NCBI RefSeq assembly: GCF_003112435.1
Contig: NZ_BDOQ01000002.1
Span: 62,001 to 126,000, forward strand
Length of the DNA: 64,000 nucleotides
Source: Novimethylophilus kurashikiensis
GTDB lineage: Bacteria > Pseudomonadota > Gammaproteobacteria > Burkholderiales > Methylophilaceae
Reading direction: 5' to 3'
Shown here: piece by piece, positions 1 through 8,045 of the stretch
Position numbering within the stretch: the stretch's first letter is position 1
How the letters are laid out: each line of letters starts with the position of its first letter
Notes under the pieces: generated by a model
Told to the model about the DNA's origin: nothing
What the model saw: the letters and a program-made list of their open reading frames with translations, nothing else
Database searches by the model: none
Position numbers and translations under genes: made by a program

Positions 1-416
1 ATGTGCAATCGCTCAAGCTGGTTTCTCCTGCGGCCAAGTTCGCTGTCGATGCCTATATCAACTTTGCCCGGCAACGCCCGTGGCAAGAGTCGGTTTGCTC
101 ATCTCTCACCGAATTGTTCGCACCGCATATTCACCAACAGCGGATTGACGCCTGGCCTGAGAAGTACCCATGGATCAAGTCTGACGGCTTGCAGTATTTC
201 CGCAATCGCTTGACCCAAGCCCGTCGCGATGTGAAGCAGGGGTTGGACATCACGCTGGATTACTTCGGCAAATCTCGCGAGATGCAGGAGCGTGCTTGCG
301 AAATCCTGCAGTTCAAGTTGGACGTGCTGTGGGCTTTGGCCGACGCCATTATGCTGCAGTGCTGCGATGTGAAAATTGAAAACGGTGTGCAATATGTCCG
401 ACAAGATCAAGTCTGA
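1..416 (+). CDS. pqqC: PqqC, pyrroloquinoline-quinone synthase (5'-truncated by window edge)
   Basis: This is the C-terminal ~137 residues of PqqC, the cofactor-free oxidase that performs the last ring closure and oxidation in PQQ synthesis. The frame (first whole codon at base 3) is open to the window edge. About 110 N-terminal residues of a ~250-residue family therefore lie outside. The visible part is helical and ends with the family-typical [13 protein letters not shown] segment. The stop overlaps the start of pqqD, which fixes the identity by context. PQQ is the cofactor of the XoxF dehydrogenase encoded at the other end of the window. Confidence 0.9.
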   Translation, partial: VQSLKLVSPAAKFAVDAYINFARQRPWQESVCSSLTELFAPHIHQQRIDAWPEKYPWIKSDGLQYFRNRLTQARRDVKQGLDITLDYFGKSREMQERACEILQFKLDVLWALADAIMLQCCDVKIENGVQYVRQDQV

Positions 417-681
417 CGACGTATTCGGCTTGGCGCGTCATTATCGTTTCCAATGGGAGGAGGCGCAGGGCTGTTACGTCCTGCTCTTCCCGGAGGGGAT
501 GATCAAGTTGAACGGTGGGGCGGGAGAAGTGATCAAACGTTTGGACGGCAAGAAAAATGTGGCTGCCGTCGTGGACGAATTGAAAACTGCTTTTCCTGAA
601 GCACCCGATCTGGAAGCCGACGTAGTGGCGATGATCGAGCTTGCAGCCGACAAAGCCTGGATTGAACGGAAATCGACATGA
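394..681 (+). CDS. pqqD: PqqD, PQQ peptide chaperone
   Basis: PqqD is a small (95-residue) peptide-binding protein that presents the PqqA precursor peptide to the radical-SAM enzyme PqqE. The ATG at 394 (MSDKIKSDD) is preferred over the upstream in-frame TTG at 376, and even so it overlaps pqqC by 23 bp. Family features are the [20 protein letters not shown] core and the following winged-helix-like region with an acidic segment. It overlaps pqqE by 4 bp (ATGA), so the three genes are translationally coupled. Length and order pqqC-D-E match the usual pqq operon. Confidence 0.92.
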   Translation: MSDKIKSDDVFGLARHYRFQWEEAQGCYVLLFPEGMIKLNGGAGEVIKRLDGKKNVAAVVDELKTAFPEAPDLEADVVAMIELAADKAWIERKST

Positions 682-1868
682 GTGATTTTGAAGCCGTAAA
701 CAACGGTGCAAAAATAGGTCATGCGCCTAAGCCCTTGTGGCTATTGGCCGAGGTGACCTACCGCTGCCCGTTGCACTGCGCGTTCTGCTACAACCCGACG
801 GACTACGTGACCCATACGCAGAACGAACTGACTACCGAACAGTGGATCAAGGCCCTGCGCGAAGCCCGCAAGCTGGGGGCTTTGCAATTGGGTATTTCCG
901 GCGGAGAACCTTTGCTGCGAGACGATATAGAAGAGATCGTGGCCGAGGCAGGGCGTTTGGGGTACTACACCAACCTGATCACCTCGGGCGTCGGGCTCAC
1001 GGAAAAACGCATTGCCGAGTTCAAGCGCGGCGGCCTGGATCACATCCAGCTGTCGATGCACGACATCACCAAGGAAATCAATAACTTCATCACCGATACC
1101 AACACCTTCGAACTCAAGAAGAAGGTGGCTGCGATGATCAAGGAGCACGATTATCCGATGGTGTTGAATGTCGTGATCCACCGTTACAACATCGAGCACA
1201 TCGGCGAAATTCTCGACATGGCCGAACAGATCGGCGCCGACTACGTGGAACTGGCCAACACCCAGTACTACGGCTGGTCGCTGCTCAACCGTGCGCAATT
1301 GATGCCGACCAAGGAACAACTGTTGAAGGCGGAAGCCGTCACCAATAAGTTCCGCGAGCGCGTCGGCAACAAGATGAAGGTGTTCTTCGTGGTGCCCGAC
1401 TATTACGCCGATCGCCCCAAGAAGTGCATGAACGGCTGGGGCGAGGTGTTCATGATCGTAACCGCCAACGGTGATGTATTGCCGTGTCACTCCGCTCGCG
1501 TATTGCCTGGCTTGACCTTCCCCAATGTGAAGGATGCCGATCTGGATTGGGTGTGGAATGAGTCGCCGGCATTCATGAAGTACCGCGGTGACGACTGGAT
1601 GAAGGAACCATGCCGCACTTGTCCGGATAAGGAAAAGGACTTGGGCGGATGCCGTTGCCAGGCCTTCTTGCTTTCTGGCGATGCGGAAAGTGCCGACCCG
1701 GTTTGCTCGCTTTCGCCCAACCATCACCTGATCGAAAAAGCCATCGAGGACGCCAAGAATCCTCAGCTGGCGGCGCAGCCGATTGTCTTCCGCAATGACA
1801 AGAACTCGCGCAAGCTGGTCGATGGCGAATCCGACGAGTTGGTCGCGGATTTCCACGCACTGCCGTAA
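678..1868 (+). CDS. pqqE: PqqE, PqqA peptide cyclase (radical SAM)
   Basis: PqqE is the radical S-adenosylmethionine enzyme that links the Glu and Tyr side chains of PqqA, the first chemical step of PQQ synthesis. The SAM cluster motif C-x3-C-x2-C is at residues 30, 34 and 37 (RCPLHCAFC), and GISGGEP follows as the SAM-binding segment. The C-terminal SPASM region carries the auxiliary-cluster cysteines (CMNGWGE, CHSARV, CRTC, GGCRC, DPVC). The length of 396 residues is normal for the family. It is the last pqq gene here; a long hairpin follows the stop. Confidence 0.95.
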   Translation: MSDFEAVNNGAKIGHAPKPLWLLAEVTYRCPLHCAFCYNPTDYVTHTQNELTTEQWIKALREARKLGALQLGISGGEPLLRDDIEEIVAEAGRLGYYTNLITSGVGLTEKRIAEFKRGGLDHIQLSMHDITKEINNFITDTNTFELKKKVAAMIKEHDYPMVLNVVIHRYNIEHIGEILDMAEQIGADYVELANTQYYGWSLLNRAQLMPTKEQLLKAEAVTNKFRERVGNKMKVFFVVPDYYADRPKKCMNGWGEVFMIVTANGDVLPCHSARVLPGLTFPNVKDADLDWVWNESPAFMKYRGDDWMKEPCRTCPDKEKDLGGCRCQAFLLSGDAESADPVCSLSPNHHLIEKAIEDAKNPQLAAQPIVFRNDKNSRKLVDGESDELVADFHALP

Positions 1869-1874
1869 TACCCC

Positions 1875-1915
1875 TTTAAGGTACGGGCTGTTTTTGGCGC
1901 GGCCCGTGCCTTAAA
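1875..1915 (+). terminator. Long hairpin after pqqE, possible terminator
   Basis: A 14-bp inverted repeat (TTTAAGGTACGGGC at 1875-1888 against GCCCGTGCCTTAAA at 1902-1915, one G-T wobble) sits between the pqqE stop and the next ATG at 1924. No clear T-run follows it, so it may be an inefficient terminator or an RNA-stabilising stem rather than a standard intrinsic terminator. Confidence 0.45.
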
Positions 1916-1923
1916 ATCCCCTC

Positions 1924-3123
1924 ATGCCATCCCAGACACTCATCGCCGTCATCTTGGCGGCTCTCGCCGCGCTTGCGCCTTTTTCCATCGATACCTATTT
2001 GCCGGCGTTTCCCGCGATCGGCAGCGATATTCATGCGACGCCTCTCGAGTTGCAACAGAGCCTAACAGCCTATTTGCTGCCTTATGCCCTGATGACCTTG
2101 TGGCACGGCGCCATTTCAGACGCCATCGGTCGCTTGGCGGCCATCCGTTGGGGCTTGCTGGTCTTCTCCCTGGCTTCTGTCGGATGTGCGCTGGCTCCTG
2201 ATGCCTATACCTTGTGGTTTTTCCGGGCAGTGCAGGGGCTGTCAGCCGGGGCCGGGAATGTGGTGGCGCGTGCTTTGGTGCGTGATCTATTTGAAGGTGT
2301 CATGGCGCAGCGCGTCATGGCCCAAGTGCAGATGATTTTCGGCTTGGCGCCTGCCGTGGCGCCTATCGTGGGCGGGCTGCTGCTAGCCGTGCATTGGCAA
2401 GCTATCTTCGTGTTCCTGGCGATTTATGCCGTGGCAACGCTGATCATTGCGCTAAAAACATTGCCCGAAACCGTGCCCCAGGAAAAACGCGTTCCATTGT
2501 CGGCTCGGCAGGTAATTACCGGCTATAAGCAGATTTTCAGCGATCGCGAGTTTCTTTGCCTGGCAACCGCATTCGGTGCCAATTTCGCAGGTTTCTTCGT
2601 TTATGTGCTGGCAGCGCCTGTGTTTCTGATCAAGCATCTCGGCCTCAATGCACACCAGTTCGGTTATATGTTCGTTCCCACCGTGTGTGGGATGGTCCTG
2701 GGGTCGTGGATCGCCCGGCACAATGCGGGGAAATATGCTTCCGGCCGGATTCTGCGCATCGCTTATCTTGGAATGGCAGGGGCTGTGCTGCTGAATATTG
2801 CAGTGTGTTTCTGGCTGCCGCCTTACCATGTCTGGAACATTCTTCCCGTAGCCCTCTATAACGTCGGCATGGCTTTGGCGATGCCCGTACTCTCTGTCGC
2901 TGCGCTCGACCGCCACCCGCGGCTCCGCGGCACTGCAGCCTCGGGGCAGGCTTTCCTGCAAATGGTGTTGTCGACCTTGTCTGCGGGATTGATCATTCCT
3001 TTGCTGTGGGGACACGTCATCGGCCTTGCTCTGGGTATGGGCGGTTACGCCTTGTTCGGCTGGTGGTGCGCTCGGCAAACCGGGATCTGGCATCAGGTTT
3101 CTACTTCACCACAAAAAAATTAA
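1924..3123 (+). CDS. Bcr/CflA-family multidrug efflux MFS transporter
   Basis: This is a 399-residue inner-membrane protein with 12 predicted hydrophobic segments, of the drug:H+ antiporter-1 Bcr/CflA type. The N-terminus has the family signature FSIDTYLPAFPAI followed by LQQSLTAYLLPYA. The loop after TM2 carries the MFS motif as HGAISDAIGRLAAI, and TM4 has FFRAVQGLSAGAGNVVARALVRDLF. The substrate cannot be predicted. It follows pqqE in the same direction after a 55-bp gap with a strong hairpin, so it is probably a separate unit. It has no evident role in PQQ metabolism, although export of small molecules remains possible. Confidence 0.85.
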   Translation: MPSQTLIAVILAALAALAPFSIDTYLPAFPAIGSDIHATPLELQQSLTAYLLPYALMTLWHGAISDAIGRLAAIRWGLLVFSLASVGCALAPDAYTLWFFRAVQGLSAGAGNVVARALVRDLFEGVMAQRVMAQVQMIFGLAPAVAPIVGGLLLAVHWQAIFVFLAIYAVATLIIALKTLPETVPQEKRVPLSARQVITGYKQIFSDREFLCLATAFGANFAGFFVYVLAAPVFLIKHLGLNAHQFGYMFVPTVCGMVLGSWIARHNAGKYASGRILRIAYLGMAGAVLLNIAVCFWLPPYHVWNILPVALYNVGMALAMPVLSVAALDRHPRLRGTAASGQAFLQMVLSTLSAGLIIPLLWGHVIGLALGMGGYALFGWWCARQTGIWHQVSTSPQKN

Positions 3124-3184
3124 AGTTATGTCGGATTCGTCCGATAACTGGTAGGTGTAGAACCTATATTCGTAAGGACATCAA

Positions 3185-3403
3185 ATGTCTGACCTCAGCA
3201 AAATTGGTGCATATTCCGCTAACTTGTCGATATCGTTGAACGATCACGGCAAGGCGGTGGCTCGTATGCTGGAGGCAGGTCAAAATAAGGTGGATGCCGC
3301 AAAAGAAAAAGTGACCGATACTGCACTTCAGGAAATTCAGCGAGCCACAGCAGCCAAGGAAGATATGATTCAGTTGGGAGCCAAGCTGGACATCTTCGCC
3401 TAA
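3185..3403 (+). CDS. Small hypothetical protein (72 aa)
   Basis: I do not recognise this protein. It is a soluble, charged, Ala/Lys/Glu-rich 72-residue product (MSDLSKIGAYSANLS...), probably mostly helical, with no signal peptide, membrane segment or cysteine. The ATG at 3185 has an AAGGA Shine-Dalgarno-like sequence 7 bases upstream, and the codon use looks like that of the neighbours, so it is likely real. It lies alone between an efflux pump and a cytochrome gene. A small stem with a TTCG loop (about 3125-3148) lies between the efflux gene stop and this gene. Confidence 0.6.
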   Translation: MSDLSKIGAYSANLSISLNDHGKAVARMLEAGQNKVDAAKEKVTDTALQEIQRATAAKEDMIQLGAKLDIFA

Positions 3404-3515
3404 ATTCGGTGGGCCCTCCAAACAGGATAGGTCTGTATAATTTCCTGCAAGGCGCTTTTCATTTATTGTAAAATAAGCTCAGCAGCCCGAATTTAACTTA
3501 CCAATGGAGTCAAAG

Positions 3516-3935
3516 ATGCAAAAACTAGCTACCACCCTGCTAATCGCTCTTGGCATCGCCAGCCTTCCGGCCGTCGCCGATGTGGCCAGCGGACAAAAGC
3601 TGGCTGACAAGTATGCAGCCGTCGCTAAGACCATCGACCCGAACTTTAAGCCTTCCGCTGATGCCGGTCGCGCGTTCTTCACCCGCAAGATTCTGGTACA
3701 CGGCAAGGAAATTTCCTGCTCTTCCTGCCACACCGACAATCCGGCTAACCCCGGCAAGCACATCAAGGATGGCAAGCCGATCAAGCCGTTGGCTCCTTCT
3801 GCAAATCCGAAGCGCTTCAGCGATATCGACAAGGTCGAGACCAACTTCGAGAAGCACTGCCTGGAAGTGATCGGCAAGGATTGTACCGCTCAGGAAAAGA
3901 CGGACTACATCACCTACCTGTTGTCCATCAAGTAA
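3516..3935 (+). CDS. DUF1924-family periplasmic cytochrome c (SHP-like)
   Basis: This is an exported 139-residue haem protein. An N-terminal signal peptide (MQKLATTLLIALGIASLPAVA) is followed by a segment with one CxxCH haem-binding site (SCSSCH) and the DUF1924 pattern FFTRKILVHGKEISCSSCHT, as in the sphaeroides-haem-protein-like group. The start at 3516 is chosen over the in-frame ATG at 3504 because GGAG lies 7 bases before 3516. The gene is monocistronic and ends in a strong terminator. Its redox partner is unknown; in other bacteria this family often sits next to cytochrome b-type membrane proteins, which are absent here. Confidence 0.8.
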   Translation: MQKLATTLLIALGIASLPAVADVASGQKLADKYAAVAKTIDPNFKPSADAGRAFFTRKILVHGKEISCSSCHTDNPANPGKHIKDGKPIKPLAPSANPKRFSDIDKVETNFEKHCLEVIGKDCTAQEKTDYITYLLSIK

Positions 3936-3952
3936 GCTGATTGGTCATCGTG

Positions 3953-3981
3953 AAAACGGCCCGTTCGCGGGCCGTTTTTAT
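3953..3981 (+). terminator. Intrinsic terminator of the DUF1924 cytochrome gene
   Basis: The stem AAAACGGCCCG pairs with CGGGCCGTTTTT around a TTCG tetraloop, followed by a T-rich tract. It lies 18 bases after the cytochrome stop codon. Confidence 0.9.
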
Positions 3982-4028
3982 TTGTACCGCCAAATTACAC
4001 GCTTGGGTTACTAAGAAGTTTGCCCAAT

Positions 4029-4056
4029 AAAAAAGGACGCCATGGCGTCCTTTTTT
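4029..4056. terminator. Bidirectional terminator between cytochrome gene and fdxA
   Basis: This is a perfect 28-bp palindrome: A6, GGACGCC, ATGGC..., T6. It has T-runs on both strands, as expected between convergent units. On the minus strand it closes the fdxA end of the cys region. Confidence 0.9.
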
Positions 4057-4072
4057 ACAGCGTATGCAGTAA

Positions 4073-4396
4073 TTACTCTTCAAGCATGTCGCGCTTGCCG
4101 GGCGTGCCGTTGAACTGATCGGCATCGGCCAGGGGATCCTTGCGAGCGGTGATGCTCGGCCATACCTTGGCAAAACGGGCGTTCAGCTCGATGAACTCTT
4201 GCTGGTCTGCCGGCACGTCGTCCTCGGCAAAGATGGCTTCTGCCGGGCACTCTGCAACACACAGGGTGCAGTCGATGCACTCGTCAGGATCGATCGCCAG
4301 GAAGTTCGGGCCTTCCACAAAGCAATCGACCGGGCATACGTCTACACAGTCGGTGTATTTGCACTTGATGCAGTTCTCGGTTACGACATAAGTCAT
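4073..4396 (-). CDS. fdxA: Ferredoxin FdxA (7Fe-8S type)
   Basis: This is a 107-residue electron carrier with a [3Fe-4S] and a [4Fe-4S] cluster. The N-terminus has [17 protein letters not shown] and the second motif is [12 protein letters not shown], the spacing of the Azotobacter FdI/FdxA group. The long C-terminal tail after the clusters is also typical. It starts 45 bp downstream of cysN in the same orientation and precedes a strong terminator, so it may be read with the cys operon. It could then deliver electrons to the sulfite reductase CysI, for which no CysJ partner is seen. That role is inference. Confidence 0.92.
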   Translation of the reverse strand: MTYVVTENCIKCKYTDCVDVCPVDCFVEGPNFLAIDPDECIDCTLCVAECPAEAIFAEDDVPADQQEFIELNARFAKVWPSITARKDPLADADQFNGTPGKRDMLEE

Positions 4397-4441
4397 GTTC
4401 TTGCTCCAGATTCCAGAATGTTAGATTTTACCAGTTCCTGA

Positions 4442-5728
4442 TCAATCGATCATGCCGGCGGCGACCGTGTTATTGGTGCTTTCGTCGATGACGATGAAGG
4501 CCCCCGTCGCGCGATTGTCGGCATAGCGATCAACGCACAGTGGCTGCGCCAGGCGGAAGCTGATCTTGGCGATATCGTTCATGCCTAGGCCTTGCACAGG
4601 CTGCTGCTCCAGCGTGTTGACGTCAACGCGGTATTCGATCGCCCCGATCTTGGCCTTGGATTCGCGCGAGGTATGGCGAATGATGTAGGTGCGAGCCGGG
4701 GAGAGCGGCGTTTCGGAGAGCCAGCACAGCATGGCGTCGATCTGCTTGACCGGTTCTTTGGCTTCGCTGCTTTTCACGATCATGTCGCCGCGCGAGATGT
4801 CGATTTCATCTTGCAGCAGGATGGTGACGGACTGCTCATGAATAGCACGATCCAACTTGTCGCTACCCAATTGAATCGCCTTGACCTTGCTGGAGCGGCC
4901 GGACGGCAATACCGTCACTTCGTCGCCAACAGCAATTTCGCCGGATTCCACGCGTCCCATGAAGCCGCGAAAATCGTGCAATTCCGGATTGGCGGAATCC
5001 TGAGGGCGGCAGACGTATTGCACCGGGAAGCGGAAGTTCTCGGCTTTCTCGGTATGCGCCGCAGGGGCAGCTTCCAGGATTTCCAGCAGGGTCGGGCCGG
5101 TGTACCAGTCCATGTCTTCGCCACGATCCACGATCATGTCGCCGTTGAGGGCAGACATCGGGATGAAGCGGATATCGTGACCTTGGCGCTGCAAGCCGAT
5201 CTGTTCGGCAAAGGCCAGGTAATCTGCACGGATGCGGTCGAACGTGGCCTGATCGTAGTCCACCAGGTCCATCTTGTTCACAGCGACAAGGATGTGCGGA
5301 ATGCCGACCAAGTGAGCCAGGAAAGAATGACGGCGAGTTTGCGTCAGGACGCCCTTGCGCGCATCGATGAGAATGATGGCGAGGTTGGCGGTGGAGGCAG
5401 CCGTCACCATGTTGCGGGTGTACTGCTCGTGGCCCGGTGCATCGGCGATGATGTACTTGCGCGTGCCGGTGCTGAAATAGCGGTAAGCGACGTCGATGGT
5501 GATGCCTTGCTCGCGCTCGGCCTGCAAACCGTCGGTGAGCAGGGAAAGGTCTACGGCTTCCATGCCGCGCTTCTTGGAGGTGCGCTCGATTTGGGTGAGC
5601 GTGTCCTCAAGAATGGTCTTGGTGTCGAACAGCAGGCGCCCGATCAGCGTGCTCTTGCCGTCGTCGACGCTGCCGCACGTCATGAAGCGCAGCAGGCCAT
5701 TGTCCTGAAGGTGAATCGGGGCGTTCAT
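4442..5728 (-). CDS. cysN: Sulfate adenylyltransferase GTPase subunit CysN
   Basis: CysN uses GTP hydrolysis to drive formation of adenosine 5'-phosphosulfate by CysD. The EF-Tu-like GTPase domain has the P-loop GSVDDGKST (residues 19-27), the G3 motif DAPGHEQYTRNM and the G4 motif NKMD, followed by two beta-barrel domains. At 428 residues it ends after the GTPase and barrel domains, so no fused APS kinase (CysC) is present. The next steps therefore go through APS directly, matching the APS-type CysH nearby. Its start overlaps the cysD stop (TAATG). Confidence 0.95.
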   Translation of the reverse strand: MNAPIHLQDNGLLRFMTCGSVDDGKSTLIGRLLFDTKTILEDTLTQIERTSKKRGMEAVDLSLLTDGLQAEREQGITIDVAYRYFSTGTRKYIIADAPGHEQYTRNMVTAASTANLAIILIDARKGVLTQTRRHSFLAHLVGIPHILVAVNKMDLVDYDQATFDRIRADYLAFAEQIGLQRQGHDIRFIPMSALNGDMIVDRGEDMDWYTGPTLLEILEAAPAAHTEKAENFRFPVQYVCRPQDSANPELHDFRGFMGRVESGEIAVGDEVTVLPSGRSSKVKAIQLGSDKLDRAIHEQSVTILLQDEIDISRGDMIVKSSEAKEPVKQIDAMLCWLSETPLSPARTYIIRHTSRESKAKIGAIEYRVDVNTLEQQPVQGLGMNDIAKISFRLAQPLCVDRYADNRATGAFIVIDESTNNTVAAGMID

Positions 5729-6663
5729 TAGAAGTAACCTTCCTTCTTGCGTTGTTCCATCGAGGCTTCGCTGGTCTGGTCGTCCAGGCGCGTTGCGCCG
5801 CGCTCGGTAATGGTGGTGGTGGCCGTTTCCAGCACGATCTTGGCGACATTGTCGGCATCGGATGGCACGGGGGCGGTACAGGTGATATCGCCCACGGTGC
5901 GGAAACGCACCTGCATGTTGACGATTTCTTCGTCAGCCTTGGGCTGATTGATGATCTCGCCGGTAGCCAGCGGCACATTCACGGGGAAAATTGCGCCGCC
6001 GCGCATGACGATGTTGCGTTGATGCGCAAAGTAGATGCTCGGCAGTTCCAAGCCTTCACGCTCGATGTACTGCCACACGTCCATTTCCGTCCAATTGGAG
6101 ATCGGGAAGGCACGGATGTTTTCACCCTTGTGCACGCGGGCGTTGTACAGGTTCCATAGCTCAGGGCGCTGGTTCTTTGGGTCCCATTGGCCGAACTCGT
6201 CGCGGAAGCTCATGATGCGTTCCTTGGCGCGGGCCTTTTCCTCGTCGCGGCGTGCGCCGCCGATACAGGCGTCGAAGCCGAACTCCTCGATGGCTTCGAG
6301 CAGGGTCACGGACTGATGCTTGTTGCGCGATTCGCCTTCGTGCTTGAGGACGACGGTGCCGCGCTTCATGGAGTCTTCAACGGAGCGAACGATGAGGCGC
6401 TCGCCCAATTCAGCGGCGCGCTTGTCGCGGAACTCGACCACTTCCTTGTAGTTGTGGCCGGTATCGATATGCATGAGCGGGAAGGGGAACTTGCCGGGGC
6501 GGAACGCCTTTTCGGCAATACGCAGCATGCAGATGGAATCCTTGCCGCCGGAAAACAGCAGTACGGGGCGTTCGCATTGGCCGGCCACTTCGCGCATGAT
6601 GTGGATGGCCTCGGCCTCGAGCCAGTCGAGGTGGGACAGGGTTTGTCGGGTCAACGTGGTCAT
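5728..6663 (-). CDS. cysD: Sulfate adenylyltransferase subunit CysD
   Basis: CysD is the catalytic subunit of ATP sulfurylase, making APS from ATP and sulfate. It belongs to the PP-loop ATP pyrophosphatase family, with the motif LLFSGGKDS at about residues 36-43 and the downstream GARRDEEKARAKERIMS and RAFPISNWTEMDVW segments. The length of 311 residues is normal. It lies 9 bp after cysH and overlaps cysN by one base, so the pair is translationally coupled in the minus-strand cys operon. Confidence 0.95.
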   Translation of the reverse strand: MTTLTRQTLSHLDWLEAEAIHIMREVAGQCERPVLLFSGGKDSICMLRIAEKAFRPGKFPFPLMHIDTGHNYKEVVEFRDKRAAELGERLIVRSVEDSMKRGTVVLKHEGESRNKHQSVTLLEAIEEFGFDACIGGARRDEEKARAKERIMSFRDEFGQWDPKNQRPELWNLYNARVHKGENIRAFPISNWTEMDVWQYIEREGLELPSIYFAHQRNIVMRGGAIFPVNVPLATGEIINQPKADEEIVNMQVRFRTVGDITCTAPVPSDADNVAKIVLETATTTITERGATRLDDQTSEASMEQRKKEGYF

Positions 6664-6672
6664 GTGGTTCTC

Positions 6673-7383
6673 TTACTTGATAGGCGTTACGGCGCTGATT
6701 TTCTTAACATGCAGGCCGCATTCCTTGCCTGCTTCATCCTCCCACCACCAACGGCCGGCGCGAACATCTTCGCCCATAGCGATGGCGCGAGTGCAAGGTG
6801 CGCAGCCGATGCTGGGGTAGTGCTGGTCGTGCAACGCGTTGTATGGCACGCCGTTGTCGCGGAGATACGCCCAGACTTCCTTCTCGGTCCAGTCCGCAAG
6901 CGGGTTGAACTTCATCAGGCCGTGGTCGGCGTCCATTTCCTCGAACGGCATATCCTTGCGCGTGACCGCTTGCTGGCGACGCATGCCGGTGATCCAGGCT
7001 TTCTTGCCGTCCAGGGCGCGCTTCAGCGGCTCCACCTTGCGAATGCCGCAGCACTGCTTGCGCAACTCCACGGAATTATAAAAGGCATTGATGCCATTAG
7101 TGTTGATATATGTTTGAATCGCTTCGGCCTGCGGCGCATAGGTTCGCACTTGCACGGTGTTGCCGTAAGTTTCCTGCACCTTTGCCAACAGGTCATAAGT
7201 CTCAGGATTCAGACGGCCGGTATCCAGCGTGAACAGCTCGATGCCCGGCGCGTACTTGGCGATGAGGTCGGTCAGCACCATGTCTTCCGCGCCCAGGCTG
7301 TTGGCGAAGGTTGCTGGGCTGAATTCGGACTCGATACGTTTCAGCAACGCCGCAACGGCGTCGATCTTGGGTTGCAGATCCAT
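6673..7383 (-). CDS. cysH: APS/PAPS reductase CysH (APS-type, iron-sulfur)
   Basis: CysH reduces adenylylated sulfate to sulfite using thioredoxin. Two cysteine pairs, CC at residues 111-112 and C194/C197 (GCAPC), predict a [4Fe-4S] cluster and so an APS-type rather than PAPS-type enzyme. The catalytic cysteine is in ECGLH near the C-terminus (C222). I chose the ATG at 7383 (MDLQPKID), which overlaps the DUF934 stop as ATGA; a longer open frame upstream lacks family sequence. The absence of CysC in the operon agrees with APS as the substrate. Confidence 0.93.
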   Translation of the reverse strand: MDLQPKIDAVAALLKRIESEFSPATFANSLGAEDMVLTDLIAKYAPGIELFTLDTGRLNPETYDLLAKVQETYGNTVQVRTYAPQAEAIQTYINTNGINAFYNSVELRKQCCGIRKVEPLKRALDGKKAWITGMRRQQAVTRKDMPFEEMDADHGLMKFNPLADWTEKEVWAYLRDNGVPYNALHDQHYPSIGCAPCTRAIAMGEDVRAGRWWWEDEAGKECGLHVKKISAVTPIK

Positions 7384-8045
7384 CAATCCACCTCGTCTTC
7401 GTGACGTGAGAACACGCGGCCCGCAGAGGCTGCATGGTGAGAGGTGCGGGCATGACGGCGCCATACCGGCAGCGGATTATCCACGGCGCCCTGATAGGGC
7501 TCGGAAAAATCGCGCAGGCTGGCGAGGGCATCTTCGGCAGACTTGTCGGCGCGAATCGAATAGGCATCGAAGCCGCAGCGTTTCATGAAATAAAGCTGGT
7601 CGCGCAGCACGTCGCCGATGGAGCGCAGTTCGTTCTTGTAGCCGTAACGGGTACGCAGCAGTGCGGCCATGGAGAAGCCGCGACCGTCGACAAAGCGTGG
7701 GAAGTTGATAGCAATGAGCGGCAGGCGGTTGATGTCGTCCACGCTGTCGGTCAAGTCTTCCAGCAGTTCGAAGCTGTCTACCCAGACGCCGATTTCTCCC
7801 TTGGCAAAACGTGCAGAAAGTTGCTCCTTGCGTGCGAGCCAGACGGTGAGCGGAATAATGGCCTTGCCGTTTTCGGGAATTACGGTGCCCTCGATCTGCT
7901 CCGGCGTGGCAGCGGGTTCGCCGGTGACCTTGAAGATCACTACCTTGCCGGCCTGCTTGCGCACGGTTTCTTCAGCCGGTGCGGGCAGTTTTACCAGTGT
8001 CCATTCGTCGGCGACGATGGCGTTGTTCTTGATGAGGTTGGACAT
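7383..8045 (-). CDS. DUF934 protein of the cysteine operon
   Basis: This is a 220-residue soluble protein of the DUF934 family, found next to cysH and cysI in many proteobacteria and often labelled a putative oxidoreductase of sulfite reduction. The function is not established. The recognisable core is IGVWVDSFELLEDL...LPLIAINFPRFVDGRGFS...RTRYGYKNELRSIGDVLRDQL. It overlaps cysI upstream and cysH downstream by single start/stop junctions, so strict co-translation is likely. A role in supporting the ferredoxin-type sulfite reductase is inferred only from gene order. Confidence 0.88.
   Translation of the reverse strand: MSNLIKNNAIVADEWTLVKLPAPAEETVRKQAGKVVIFKVTGEPAATPEQIEGTVIPENGKAIIPLTVWLARKEQLSARFAKGEIGVWVDSFELLEDLTDSVDDINRLPLIAINFPRFVDGRGFSMAALLRTRYGYKNELRSIGDVLRDQLYFMKRCGFDAYSIRADKSAEDALASLRDFSEPYQGAVDNPLPVWRRHARTSHHAASAGRVFSRHEDEVD

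Noticed and set aside
4592-5731. 379-codon plus-strand frame opposite cysN
   Set aside because: Antisense shadow without any recognisable motif.
7383-7464. Longer cysH start at 7464
   Set aside because: The extra 27 residues overlap the DUF934 gene and have no similarity to CysH; the ATGA overlap at 7383 fits better.
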